This document shows, in pieces, positions 1 through 6,251 of a DNA stretch of 6,251 nucleotides; positions within the stretch are counted from its first letter, which is position 1; every line of letters begins with the position of its first letter. The notes below the pieces were generated by a model. The model searched no databases, was not told the origin of the DNA, and worked only from the letters and a program-made list of their open reading frames with translations. The translations under genes and the position numbers were made by a program. Source of the DNA: Bacteroidales bacterium (lineage in GTDB: Bacteria > Bacteroidota > Bacteroidia > Bacteroidales > UBA4181); assembly GCA_031264715.1 (NCBI GenBank), contig JAISDP010000334.1, positions 1 to 6,251 on the forward strand. The letters are read 5' to 3'.

Positions 1-1887
1 CGCTTTCAGGTTTTCGTCATTCACAATATCTTTTCCTTCCGCCGAATAAAGGTACTTGATCCGGTCGGTATAGCGTTCGGTAATTTTCCCGCGGACTATT
101 TTCAGTGTGCTGTTCATCAGTCCATTCTGTTCGGTAAAGCCTTCGGGTAATACCGCAACAGCAGCTGGTAGCCAGCGTTCCGGGAATTTACCGGCATACG
201 TTCCCCCTTTCTTGTATTGGTTTACTTCGTCCTGCAGCAGCTTCAGCGCTTTCTGTTTGCCTTCGGGCGAGTCCCATTCCAGGTTATGCGATTTCACATA
301 ACTTTTTAAGGCTTCCCTGTTGGCAACTACCAATGCTACCGTGTATGGATCCTGATTGTTATACAGCATCATCTGGTCGATATAGCGTGAGTTGGTGGCA
401 ATTTCTTCTTCGATGCCTTCGGGACTGTATTTCTCGCCGTCGCTACTTATTAGCAGGCTTTTGAAGCGGCCGGTAACGTACAGGAAACCGTCCTGATCCA
501 TGTAACCCATATCACCCGTGTAGAGCCATCCGCCGCGGACTGCTTCGGCAGTGGCTTTCGGGTTCTTCCAGTAGCCGGCCATTACGTTCTCGCCGCGGAT
601 CACAATCTCGCCTTTTTCGCCTGTCGGCAGTTCTTTGCCATCGCCATCGCATATCTTCAAATCCATCGGTTTCACCAATATACCCGACGAACCCAGCTTA
701 TGCTTCGGCTTGGTGTTGGCCGAAATAACCGGCGTGGCTTCCGACAGACCATAGCCTTGGAACATAGGGATACCCAGCGCGTAATAGAACCGCTGCATCT
801 GTATATCGAGCAAGGCGCCGCCGCCGATAAAGAAATCAAGCTCGCCGCCAAATACTTCCCGTACTTTCGAGAACAGTATCTTATCATACAGCGCCAGGAG
901 CGGACGTTTCCAGAATTGCGCAATGCCGCCCCTGTTGGAACCTTCCTTATTGTACGAATAAGACATATTCAGCGCATGGTTGAACAACTTCCAGGTAAAA
1001 TTGCCTTTGGCCTTGATGCCGGATTCGATATTTTTCCTGAAATTTTTGGCTAACGAAGGAACGCTTAACAGAATGTTGGGCTTGATCTCCTTGATATTGA
1101 CGGGGATATTTTTCAGCGTTTCCATCGGGGTGCGACCCACTTTTACCGTGGCAACACTTGCACCGTAAGCCATAAAGCTATAGAACCCCGCTACATGCGC
1201 AAAACAGTGGTCGAGCGGCAGTATAATCAGAGTTCTATAATGCGGTGGTATTTTGATCAGCGACATTGCCTGTTCCACATTGGCCGTATAGTTACGATGG
1301 GTAAGGATAATACCTTTGGGATCGGCTGTAGTGCCCGATGTGTAACTGATATTGGCAAAGTCGCTGCCGCTGATTTGCGAACCGGCAGAACTAACGCAGT
1401 CCGGTTCGGCCGCCAGTTTCCTGTCACCCATCCGGCAAATCTCATTGAGCGAAATCTCATTGCTACGGTATACATCCTGGTCGTCGAACACGATAATCTT
1501 TTTCACCAATGGCAAGTCATTGGCAATGGCGCGTATCTTCGGCAACTGTATGCCCGATACGATGATATATTTCGATTCGGAATGTTGCAGGCGGAATATC
1601 AGATCGTTGCGCTCCTCCAGTTTAATGGACAGCGGCACATTGACAGCCCCTGTGTGCAGGATTGCCAATTCCCCGATGATCCAATCGTTACGCCCTTCGG
1701 AAAGCATTGCAACTGTGTCATTGCGTCTGACGCCGAGACTCTGCAGCCCGGCAGCAAACCGATATACCTGCTCTTTGGTTTGGCAGTATGTTAATGGCTC
1801 AAAACACTCGGTTTTCTTTTCCCACAGGAATGGATTGCTGTTATATTTTACAACACATTCGTCAAACAGTTGAATGATCGTCTTCAT
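1..1887 (-). CDS. AMP-forming long-chain acyl-CoA ligase (FadD-like), 3' end cut by the window edge
   Basis: An open frame of 629 codons runs from ATG at 1887 to the left edge without a stop. It has the layout of an ANL-superfamily adenylating enzyme, which activates a fatty acid with ATP to an acyl-adenylate and transfers it to CoA. Visible motifs are the phosphate loop YTSGTTADPKG (residues 182-192), the adenine-binding YGLSEATP (379-386), the ribose-binding YTGD (Asp459), the hinge motif TGRFK (Arg474) and the C-terminal catalytic Lys in STLK (Lys596). The end, around residue 629, is close to the usual length of such ligases, so only a few residues are probably missing. No signal peptide or membrane segment is seen, so it is cytoplasmic or peripherally bound. 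The start lies 9 bases after the stop of the upstream GIY-YIG gene on the same strand, which suggests co-transcription. There is no clear Shine-Dalgarno sequence. Long-chain preference is inferred from overall resemblance; another carboxylate substrate is possible. Confidence 0.93.
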   Translation of the reverse strand, partial: MKTIIQLFDECVVKYNSNPFLWEKKTECFEPLTYCQTKEQVYRFAAGLQSLGVRRNDTVAMLSEGRNDWIIGELAILHTGAVNVPLSIKLEERNDLIFRLQHSESKYIIVSGIQLPKIRAIANDLPLVKKIIVFDDQDVYRSNEISLNEICRMGDRKLAAEPDCVSSAGSQISGSDFANISYTSGTTADPKGIILTHRNYTANVEQAMSLIKIPPHYRTLIILPLDHCFAHVAGFYSFMAYGASVATVKVGRTPMETLKNIPVNIKEIKPNILLSVPSLAKNFRKNIESGIKAKGNFTWKLFNHALNMSYSYNKEGSNRGGIAQFWKRPLLALYDKILFSKVREVFGGELDFFIGGGALLDIQMQRFYYALGIPMFQGYGLSEATPVISANTKPKHKLGSSGILVKPMDLKICDGDGKELPTGEKGEIVIRGENVMAGYWKNPKATAEAVRGGWLYTGDMGYMDQDGFLYVTGRFKSLLISSDGEKYSPEGIEEEIATNSRYIDQMMLYNNQDPYTVALVVANREALKSYVKSHNLEWDSPEGKQKALKLLQDEVNQYKKGGTYAGKFPERWLPAAVAVLPEGFTEQNGLMNSTLKIVRGKITERYTDRIKYLYSAEGKDIVNDENLKA

Positions 1888-1896
1888 AATTTGCCG

Positions 1897-2163
1897 CTAA
1901 TTTTCCATGTGCATCAGGTGATCAATAAAATATTCCAGGTATTTACGACTTTTCATGTTTTGTAACTTTTGCATCAACAGGTACGAGTCGCAACTGTTCC
2001 TGAACTGTTTGAAAAATACTAATTGCCAGGGAACTCCTTTTTTTGTACATATCCGTTTGCCGGAATTATGCTGATGTACCGCACGTTCCGGAGACTCGTG
2101 ACTTTGTCCGATATAGTATCGATAACGGCTTGGGCTAAACAGAATATATGTGTAATACCTCAT
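1897..2163 (-). CDS. Small GIY-YIG domain protein, probably with a degenerate active site
   Basis: This 88-residue protein has the compact single-domain form of the UPF0213/YhbQ group of GIY-YIG nucleases. The first strand reads YTYIL (residues 4-8, the GIY position) and the second YYIGQ (YIG position). These are followed by a helix ending QHNSGK, then GVPWQLVFF, and a C-terminal MKSRKYLE segment, all typical of the group. Family enzymes cut DNA using the two Tyr, an Arg four residues before the His of HN, and a Glu in an RE pair before the KSRK segment. Here the Arg position is Ala (an Arg sits one place earlier) and the Glu position is Met, so catalysis is doubtful. The gene looks more A/T-rich than its neighbours. 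Its stop is 9 bases before the acyl-CoA ligase start, so the two are probably co-transcribed. The cellular role of this group in Bacteroidota is not established. Confidence 0.85.
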   Translation of the reverse strand: MRYYTYILFSPSRYRYYIGQSHESPERAVHQHNSGKRICTKKGVPWQLVFFKQFRNSCDSYLLMQKLQNMKSRKYLEYFIDHLMHMEN

Positions 2164-2216
2164 ATTTACTGCAAAATGATTTCCGGTATATTTTTTGACT
2201 CGTCAAGCAATTTACC

Positions 2217-2238
2217 AAAAAACTTGCCCGACAAGCTT
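2217..2238 (-). terminator. Terminator-like hairpin after tRNA-Thr
   Basis: Read on the minus strand, the RNA folds as AAGCUUG, loop UCGGG, then CAAGUUUU. This gives four Watson-Crick pairs at the loop end, one G-U pair and two A-U pairs, running into six U residues. It lies about 12 bases after the tRNA 3' end, where a factor-independent terminator would be expected. The stem is short and weak, so it may work poorly, and some read-through into the downstream GIY-YIG gene is possible. Confidence 0.4.
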
Positions 2239-2250
2239 CATTCTTTCGAG

Positions 2251-2322
2251 AGCCACTCATGGGATTTGAACCCACGACCTGCTCATTACGAGTGAGCTGC
2301 TCTACCGCTGAGCTAAAGTGGC
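2251..2322 (-). tRNA. tRNA-Thr, anticodon CGU
   Basis: A complete 72-base cloverleaf can be drawn on the minus strand. The acceptor stem is GCCACTT/GAGTGGC with one G-U pair, then TA, the D arm GCTC-AGCGGTA-GAGC, the anticodon stem GCTCA/TGAGC around loop CTCGTAA, a 5-base variable loop AGGTC, and the T arm GTGGG-TTCAAAT-CCCAT. The anticodon is CGT in DNA terms, which reads the ACG threonine codon. The discriminator base is T and CCA is not encoded, so the tail must be added by the nucleotidyltransferase. A strong TAnnTTTG element lies 15 bases upstream. The tRNA stands alone here, with no other tRNA in the window. Confidence 0.96.
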
Positions 2323-2337
2323 TTAAAAAACAGACTG

Positions 2338-2345
2338 CAAAGATA
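2338..2345 (-). promoter_or_regulatory. Bacteroidota-type -7 element (TAnnTTTG) of the tRNA-Thr promoter
   Basis: The minus strand reads TATCTTTG here, an exact match to the Bacteroidota -7 consensus TAnnTTTG, and it ends 15 bases before the mature tRNA. The partner -33 TTG is ambiguous: TTG at 2363-2361 gives a 15-base gap and TTG at 2372-2370 gives 24 bases, while about 17-23 is usual. The -7 call is good; the -33 call is unsettled. Confidence 0.7.
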
Positions 2346-2355
2346 AATGTTTTTT

Positions 2356-2387
2356 TTTGACAAGAAAGTCAATAAACGTTAATTTAG
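2356..2387 (+). promoter_or_regulatory. Candidate promoter of the sulfatase gene
   Basis: On the plus strand TTTG at 2356-2359 is followed, after 20 bases, by TAATTTAG at 2380-2387, which differs from the Bacteroidota -7 consensus TAnnTTTG at one position. Spacing and orientation fit a -33/-7 pair driving the sulfatase, whose ATG begins 22 bases after the -7 element. The leader in between (2388-2409) is A/T-rich with no Shine-Dalgarno sequence, as is usual in this phylum. The site interleaves with the tRNA promoter on the other strand. Confidence 0.5.
2357..2372. promoter_or_regulatory. Inverted repeat TTGAC-N6-GTCAA in the divergent control region
   Basis: A perfect 5-base inverted repeat with a 6-base spacer (AAGAAA) overlaps the candidate -33 of the sulfatase promoter and the -33 zone of the tRNA promoter. 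Its size and dyad form suit a dimeric regulator such as a CRP/FNR-type protein, but such short repeats also arise by chance in A/T-rich DNA. Regulator and function are unknown. Confidence 0.25.
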
Positions 2388-2409
2388 CAAATTATAAATT
2401 TCAGATACC

Positions 2410-3936
2410 ATGTCAACAAAAAAAACATTTTTATTCGCCGGCGCGACATTATTCGCGGCCGGTATGGCACAGGCGCAAGACAAGGCGCCCAACATACTCT
2501 TCATCATGTCCGACGATCATACCTCGCAAGCCGTCAGCGCTTACGGAGGGCCGTTGGGTAAGTATTTGCCCACGCCCAATATCGACCGTATCGGCAACGA
2601 AGGCGCGCGAATGGCCAACTGCTTTGTTACCAATTCCATCAGCACGCCGAGCCGGGCTTGCATCATTACCGGGCAGTACAGCCAGAAGAATGGCGTGTAT
2701 ACCCTTGCCGATGTTCTTGACCGCGATCATCCTACGGTGGCCAGGGATCTTCAAAAAGCGGGCTACCAAACCGCCGTCATCGGCAAATGGCACTTGGGCA
2801 CAGAACCTGCTGGATTCGATTATTACAATGTGTTACCCGGGCAAGGACGATATTACAATCCCCTCCTGATCAAAAAAGGCGATTGGGACACAGGGCCCGG
2901 CGGGAGGCCAAAACAAACGGAATACGGCGGACATTCGACCGACGTGATCGCCAATGACGCCATCAGCTATCTGCAATCGACCGACCGCGACAAACCGTTC
3001 TTCCTCATGTGCCATTTCAAAGCGCCGCACCGACCGTGGCAACCTGCCGACAGGTTTAAGAACCTGCTTGAAGACGTCACTATCCCCGAACCGGCCAATC
3101 TGCTCGACACATATGAAAGCAAGGGACAATATACCGGGCAATTGCGGATGTCAATGGAAAATATGAATACGACAGACCTCAAGGGCCGGACAATGCCCGA
3201 AAACATGACGCGCGACGAAAAGCGTCATTGGGCGTATCAATACTACATTAAGGATTATCTGCGGTGTATTGCGGGTATCGACGAAAATGTGGGACGAATA
3301 TTGAAATATTTGGATGAAGCCGGATTGACCGAAAACACAATCGTGATCTACACCGGCGATCAGGGTTTTTTCCTGGGCGAACACGGCTGGTTCGACAAAC
3401 GCCTGATATACGAAGAATGTCTGCGTATGCCTCTGTTAATTCGTTACCCGAAGGAAATAAAAGCAGGAACGGTGAACAGCGATATCGTGATGAATCTCGA
3501 CTTTGCACCTCTGTTCCTCGACTTTGCGGGCGTGCCGCTACCTTCATACATGCAGGGCGAAAGCTTCCGCAATAACCTGAAGGGACAAACCCCCGGCAAC
3601 TGGCGCAAAGCGATGTATTACCGCTACTGGATGAATGACGACAACGATCATCATGTGACGGCACACTACGGGATTCGTACCGAACGCTACAAATTGGCCT
3701 ACTATTATGCGCAGCCTCTGGGTATAAAAGGCGCCAACCAAAGTTCGCCAGAGCCGGAATGGGAATTGTACGACTTACAAACCGATCCATCCGAGATGAA
3801 AAACATCTATAAAGACCCCGCCAATAAAAAGCTGATTACGCAACTTAAAAAGGAGTTGCTGCAATTGAAGGAAAAATATGGCGATCAAGACAACAAATAC
3901 CCCGAAATGGTGGAGTTGAATAAAAAATACTGGTGA
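2410..3936 (+). CDS. Secreted Ser-type sulfatase (formylglycine-dependent, S1 family)
   Basis: This 508-residue protein hydrolyses sulfate esters, most likely on a sugar. Residues 1-22 are a Sec signal peptide (basic start, hydrophobic core, cleavage after AQA). The core has metal-binding Asp35-Asp36, the signature S-T-P-S-R (Ser78 to Arg82) followed by a TG, GKWHLG with Lys126 and His128, KAPHRPW with His207, and the second metal pair Asp317-Gln318 with His325 and Lys330. Ser78 is the residue turned into formylglycine, so an anaerobic radical-SAM maturase (anSME) must be encoded elsewhere. The C-terminal part ends in the Tyr/Lys-rich tail usual for the family. The segments DDHTSQA, TPNIDRI and VLPGQGRYYNP recall N-acetylglucosamine-6-sulfatases of SulfAtlas S1_11, which act on glycosaminoglycans or mucin; this assignment is from memory and is the least sure part. 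The ATG at 2410 is chosen because the signal peptide starts there and a promoter lies just upstream. It faces the glycosidase gene tail to tail. Confidence 0.93.
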   Translation: MSTKKTFLFAGATLFAAGMAQAQDKAPNILFIMSDDHTSQAVSAYGGPLGKYLPTPNIDRIGNEGARMANCFVTNSISTPSRACIITGQYSQKNGVYTLADVLDRDHPTVARDLQKAGYQTAVIGKWHLGTEPAGFDYYNVLPGQGRYYNPLLIKKGDWDTGPGGRPKQTEYGGHSTDVIANDAISYLQSTDRDKPFFLMCHFKAPHRPWQPADRFKNLLEDVTIPEPANLLDTYESKGQYTGQLRMSMENMNTTDLKGRTMPENMTRDEKRHWAYQYYIKDYLRCIAGIDENVGRILKYLDEAGLTENTIVIYTGDQGFFLGEHGWFDKRLIYEECLRMPLLIRYPKEIKAGTVNSDIVMNLDFAPLFLDFAGVPLPSYMQGESFRNNLKGQTPGNWRKAMYYRYWMNDDNDHHVTAHYGIRTERYKLAYYYAQPLGIKGANQSSPEPEWELYDLQTDPSEMKNIYKDPANKKLITQLKKELLQLKEKYGDQDNKYPEMVELNKKYW

Positions 3937-3960
3937 AATCGGAGTCTTGTTTATTGTTTT
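3937..3960. other. Short convergent gap with no visible terminator
   Basis: Only 24 bases separate the stop codons of the two converging genes. The stretch is T-rich on the plus strand, but I see no hairpin stem before the T-run. Termination of either transcript must use another signal, lie inside the opposite gene, or depend on Rho. Confidence 0.5.
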
Positions 3961-6237
3961 TTAACCATTATGAAATGAGATATTGAATTGAGCGTTTGTT
4001 GTTTTTTGAGCAAGGAAGTTCAGCGCCAGCAAATTGCCGGGTTCTTCCTTTGCGGTACAGGCGGCATCCTTGCAAATCACTTGAGAGAACTTCCATCCTT
4101 GCGGAATGTTCAGGCGCATGGCGAGTGGGAATGAACCCGTCAAACGGATATTTCCGGATATATCATGATCTTCGGAATAAATCCACTCATTGATTTCCAT
4201 AGCCGTCTGTGTGATATGCCGGTCGCTGCCTGCCCATTGAGGCCTGTTAGCCTTCTCATGCAATGCCACTACACGCACGCCGTGAGCCGGCACTTCCACT
4301 GACAAGCGCCACGACGCTTCCAGCCGTTCAATGCCTATAGCCTGTTCCGTCCAAAATTCGTATCCGATATAATCTTTGCCGGTATCCATGCCCAATTCTT
4401 CGGCTGTCGCTAAAACAGGCTGCGCATGATCTTCCCAGTTAAAGAGCGCTATTACGTTGTAGTTGCCCAGATATTCGTGGCGCACCCGCAGATTCCATAC
4501 CGGCAACATGCTAAAGACCGGATATAAATTGACCGGCAATACATTGGGAACGGGTAATGTCTGTTGCAGGATTTTGAATTGCTGTTCCGACAGTCCGGCC
4601 AGTTTATCGCCAAAGAAAGTCAACTGTCCGGGCAGCGCTACGATGGTTGCGGAGGTTCGGGCTTCTTCCGTGGGCAGGTCGTGTACCAGCAGGGTATCCG
4701 GATCGGCTGTCAGCACAATGTTGTGGGTGAATACCTGGTTGATCAGGCAACGCCCCTGGTTCAATACATTGCTCCATTTGACGGGTTCATTGGGATGAAC
4801 GATGTCTGCGCCAAGCCGTGCAGCATCCGCATACAAGGCTTCCGCGCCGGAAGTATGTCCCTGGCAGGCCAAAAATACGCGATCGTCGCCGATGCCTTCG
4901 CGAAACGCTTTGATGCAAAGTTCAAAGGGATTGGGACATGACGGGTCTTTGAAACAGGCCCGGACTTCGGGACGCTCGTACAAATGAGCGCTTAGGCTGT
5001 GGTTTCGCCCCGACATGCCGTCAATCTTGAAAAATTCATATCCCCACTGGTGCGACGCAATATCGAACATTTTTTTCAGGTGTTCGCGCGCCTCCACTAC
5101 AGTGGGATCAAGCGTATATTGCCCGTTCCACGAACGGATCGGCGTACCGTCTTTGTAATGCAGAAACCAGTCCCTGTGCGCTTTGTAAAACTCATGATTA
5201 CCCGTGCCAAAGGGCGGTACCCACAAGCCCGGACGGAAGCCCAGCGCGCGGATGTCGTCGGCCAGCTTCTTCATGCCCTTAGGAAATTGCTTCTGATTTA
5301 CTTCCAGGTTCATGTTGTAGAAATCGCTGACGGGCAGATGATCGGAATTGCCTTGCCACGACTCAATAGACCAAAACTCGCATCCGAAAGGTTGCAGGTA
5401 TTTCTGTCCTATTTTCGCCTCATTCAGGTTGTCGGCTGCCGTAGCCTTGTCGAAATAGGTATTCCACGACATCCAGCCGGTAGGCGTTTTCGGGCAGCGT
5501 TTCCGGTCGATCGGGTGATAGTACGGCACATAACGGCTTTTGAAGTAATTCCTTTCCACGCGAAACGTCCATTCAGCCTCCGACGGTTCCTCTATCCTGC
5601 CCTGCATGGAAAAAAGATACGCGCCGCCGCTTTCGGTCGCGAGGCTCAGGCGTGCCGCTTCGATCTGCAAGGCCAGATCGCCGGACGGAGAAAACAGCGA
5701 ATCGTTCAGCACGGAATCGGTTCGACCGCAGCTTAGCGGCAACACGCGCTCACCGGCCAGTGGAACCGTGCGGCACGGAAAACTGTCCTCCAAAAAACCG
5801 ATCTTCCCGGTAAAGGACAAAACGCCCGCATAATTCTGCGCCGTACGGTGGTAAAACAGCAGCTTCAATTGCTCGCCGTCTGTTATCAACACGAAATACC
5901 CCTGCACGTCTCCCTGCGTATCGACAAGAGCGTAACGGTCGGCCACGCCGTCTCTTGAACGGGCAACCGTCCACTGGGCGCCGCCGGAAGTGAAACTCAG
6001 TTTCCCGGAGAGGGTAATTTGTCCGTTTTGCAAAACCACTGTCGAAGCGGCTTCATCGAAAGCGGCTGTCCATCCGGTATTTGCAACGCTTTCGCCTTTT
6101 TGCGCTCCTTCCGGCATATTGGTATCGCACGCGGACGACGCGCCACCGGCGGCCTCCAAACTGCTCCATCCCGATAACCCGGCAATGGCTGCGGAACCGA
6201 TGGCCGCCTTCTTTAAAAACTTTCTCCTGTTATTCAT
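3961..6237 (-). CDS. Tat-type exported clan-D glycoside hydrolase, GH36/GH27-like (alpha-galactosidase-related)
   Basis: The 758-residue protein opens with NNRRKFLKKAA, a twin-arginine motif before a hydrophobic stretch (about residues 11-24), so export is probable, perhaps folded. Residues about 60-245 look like an N-terminal beta-sandwich. A TIM barrel begins at GWMSWNTYF (254-262), as in GH27/GH36 enzymes. KIDG supplies the predicted nucleophile Asp406, and RLGAD gives the predicted acid/base Asp478 with Arg474. HRDWF and the following TLDPTVVEAR segment also fit GH36. A beta-rich domain ends near residue 660, and the last 95 residues form a further beta-type module. The paired Asp (DDxW) that binds galactose in classic alpha-galactosidases is replaced here by IESW (291-294), so the true substrate may not be a plain alpha-galactoside. 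It could also be an alpha-N-acetylgalactosaminidase or a related activity. The gene is complete from ATG at 6237 to TAA at 3961, and only 14 bases of its upstream region are present. Confidence 0.85.
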   Translation of the reverse strand: MNNRRKFLKKAAIGSAAIAGLSGWSSLEAAGGASSACDTNMPEGAQKGESVANTGWTAAFDEAASTVVLQNGQITLSGKLSFTSGGAQWTVARSRDGVADRYALVDTQGDVQGYFVLITDGEQLKLLFYHRTAQNYAGVLSFTGKIGFLEDSFPCRTVPLAGERVLPLSCGRTDSVLNDSLFSPSGDLALQIEAARLSLATESGGAYLFSMQGRIEEPSEAEWTFRVERNYFKSRYVPYYHPIDRKRCPKTPTGWMSWNTYFDKATAADNLNEAKIGQKYLQPFGCEFWSIESWQGNSDHLPVSDFYNMNLEVNQKQFPKGMKKLADDIRALGFRPGLWVPPFGTGNHEFYKAHRDWFLHYKDGTPIRSWNGQYTLDPTVVEAREHLKKMFDIASHQWGYEFFKIDGMSGRNHSLSAHLYERPEVRACFKDPSCPNPFELCIKAFREGIGDDRVFLACQGHTSGAEALYADAARLGADIVHPNEPVKWSNVLNQGRCLINQVFTHNIVLTADPDTLLVHDLPTEEARTSATIVALPGQLTFFGDKLAGLSEQQFKILQQTLPVPNVLPVNLYPVFSMLPVWNLRVRHEYLGNYNVIALFNWEDHAQPVLATAEELGMDTGKDYIGYEFWTEQAIGIERLEASWRLSVEVPAHGVRVVALHEKANRPQWAGSDRHITQTAMEINEWIYSEDHDISGNIRLTGSFPLAMRLNIPQGWKFSQVICKDAACTAKEEPGNLLALNFLAQKTTNAQFNISFHNG

Positions 6238-6251
6238 AGGTTTGATTTGTT

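Noticed and set aside
1195..1873. Long plus-strand open frames (199 and 173 codons) across the acyl-CoA ligase
   Set aside because: They lie antisense to the ligase, whose minus-strand frame carries all catalytic motifs; the plus-strand translations look like no known protein.
2164..2190. Minus-strand TCATTTTG just before the GIY-YIG gene as a -7 promoter element
   Set aside because: It would put the transcription start almost on the ATG, and the nearest TTG lies about 24 bases upstream. Too weak to list.
2251..2322. tRNA-Thr as an integration site for a mobile element, suggested by the GIY-YIG gene beside it
   Set aside because: I found no second copy of the tRNA 3' end in the window, no integrase and no other mobile genes. 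The GIY-YIG protein is of the small chromosomal UPF0213 type, not an intron homing enzyme.
3248..3790. A 180-codon minus-strand open frame inside the sulfatase
   Set aside because: Antisense shadow of conserved sulfatase sequence; the translation is low in recognisable structure.
4999..5736. A 245-codon plus-strand open frame inside the glycosidase gene
   Set aside because: It is antisense to a well-supported gene with clear family motifs, shows no recognisable domain, and is a frame shadow.
6111..6140. Cys37 of the glycosidase as a lipoprotein anchor
   Set aside because: The residues before it (GGASSA) do not form a proper lipobox and lie past the hydrophobic stretch; the Tat-type signal alone explains the N-terminus.
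1..6251. CRISPR arrays, insertion sequences or long direct repeats
   Set aside because: Reading both strands, I saw no regularly spaced repeats, no transposase and no terminal inverted repeats; the window is almost fully occupied by ordinary genes.

Overview
The window looks like ordinary chromosomal DNA from a Bacteroidota species, most likely of the Bacteroidales. Several things point that way: TAnnTTTG-type promoter elements, no obvious Shine-Dalgarno sequences and A/T-rich leaders instead, a secreted Ser-type sulfatase of the kind found in glycan-foraging Bacteroidota, a twin-arginine-tagged clan-D glycoside hydrolase, and a FadD-like acyl-CoA ligase with features I associate with Bacteroides-type homologues. 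Protein similarities are judged from memory of the families, not from a search.

Layout. Bases 1-1887 (minus) hold a nearly complete AMP-forming long-chain acyl-CoA ligase; its 3' end runs off the left edge. Nine bases upstream of its start, on the same strand, ends a small GIY-YIG domain protein (1897-2163), probably in the same transcript. Bases 2251-2322 (minus) are a tRNA-Thr with anticodon CGU, followed by a weak terminator-like hairpin. The 87 bp between the tRNA and the next gene carry divergent, closely packed promoter elements and a TTGAC-N6-GTCAA inverted repeat. Bases 2410-3936 (plus) encode a Sec-exported formylglycine-dependent sulfatase. Bases 3961-6237 (minus) encode a 758-residue GH36/GH27-like protein with a Tat-type signal; it converges on the sulfatase with a gap of only 24 bp.

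How the genes fit together. The sulfatase and the clan-D glycosidase are both exported and plausibly act on the same kind of sulfated, galactose- or hexosamine-containing host or algal glycan. They are not in one operon, and no SusC/SusD pair or regulator is visible, so this is at most the edge of a polysaccharide utilisation locus. The acyl-CoA ligase and the GIY-YIG protein are a separate, lipid/housekeeping unit.

I do not see a clearly new biological system. The observations most worth a second look are two active-site departures: the GIY-YIG protein seems to lack both the catalytic Arg and Glu, and the glycosidase keeps its catalytic Asp residues but lacks the paired Asp that normally binds galactose. 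The compact divergent control region beside the tRNA is also of interest.
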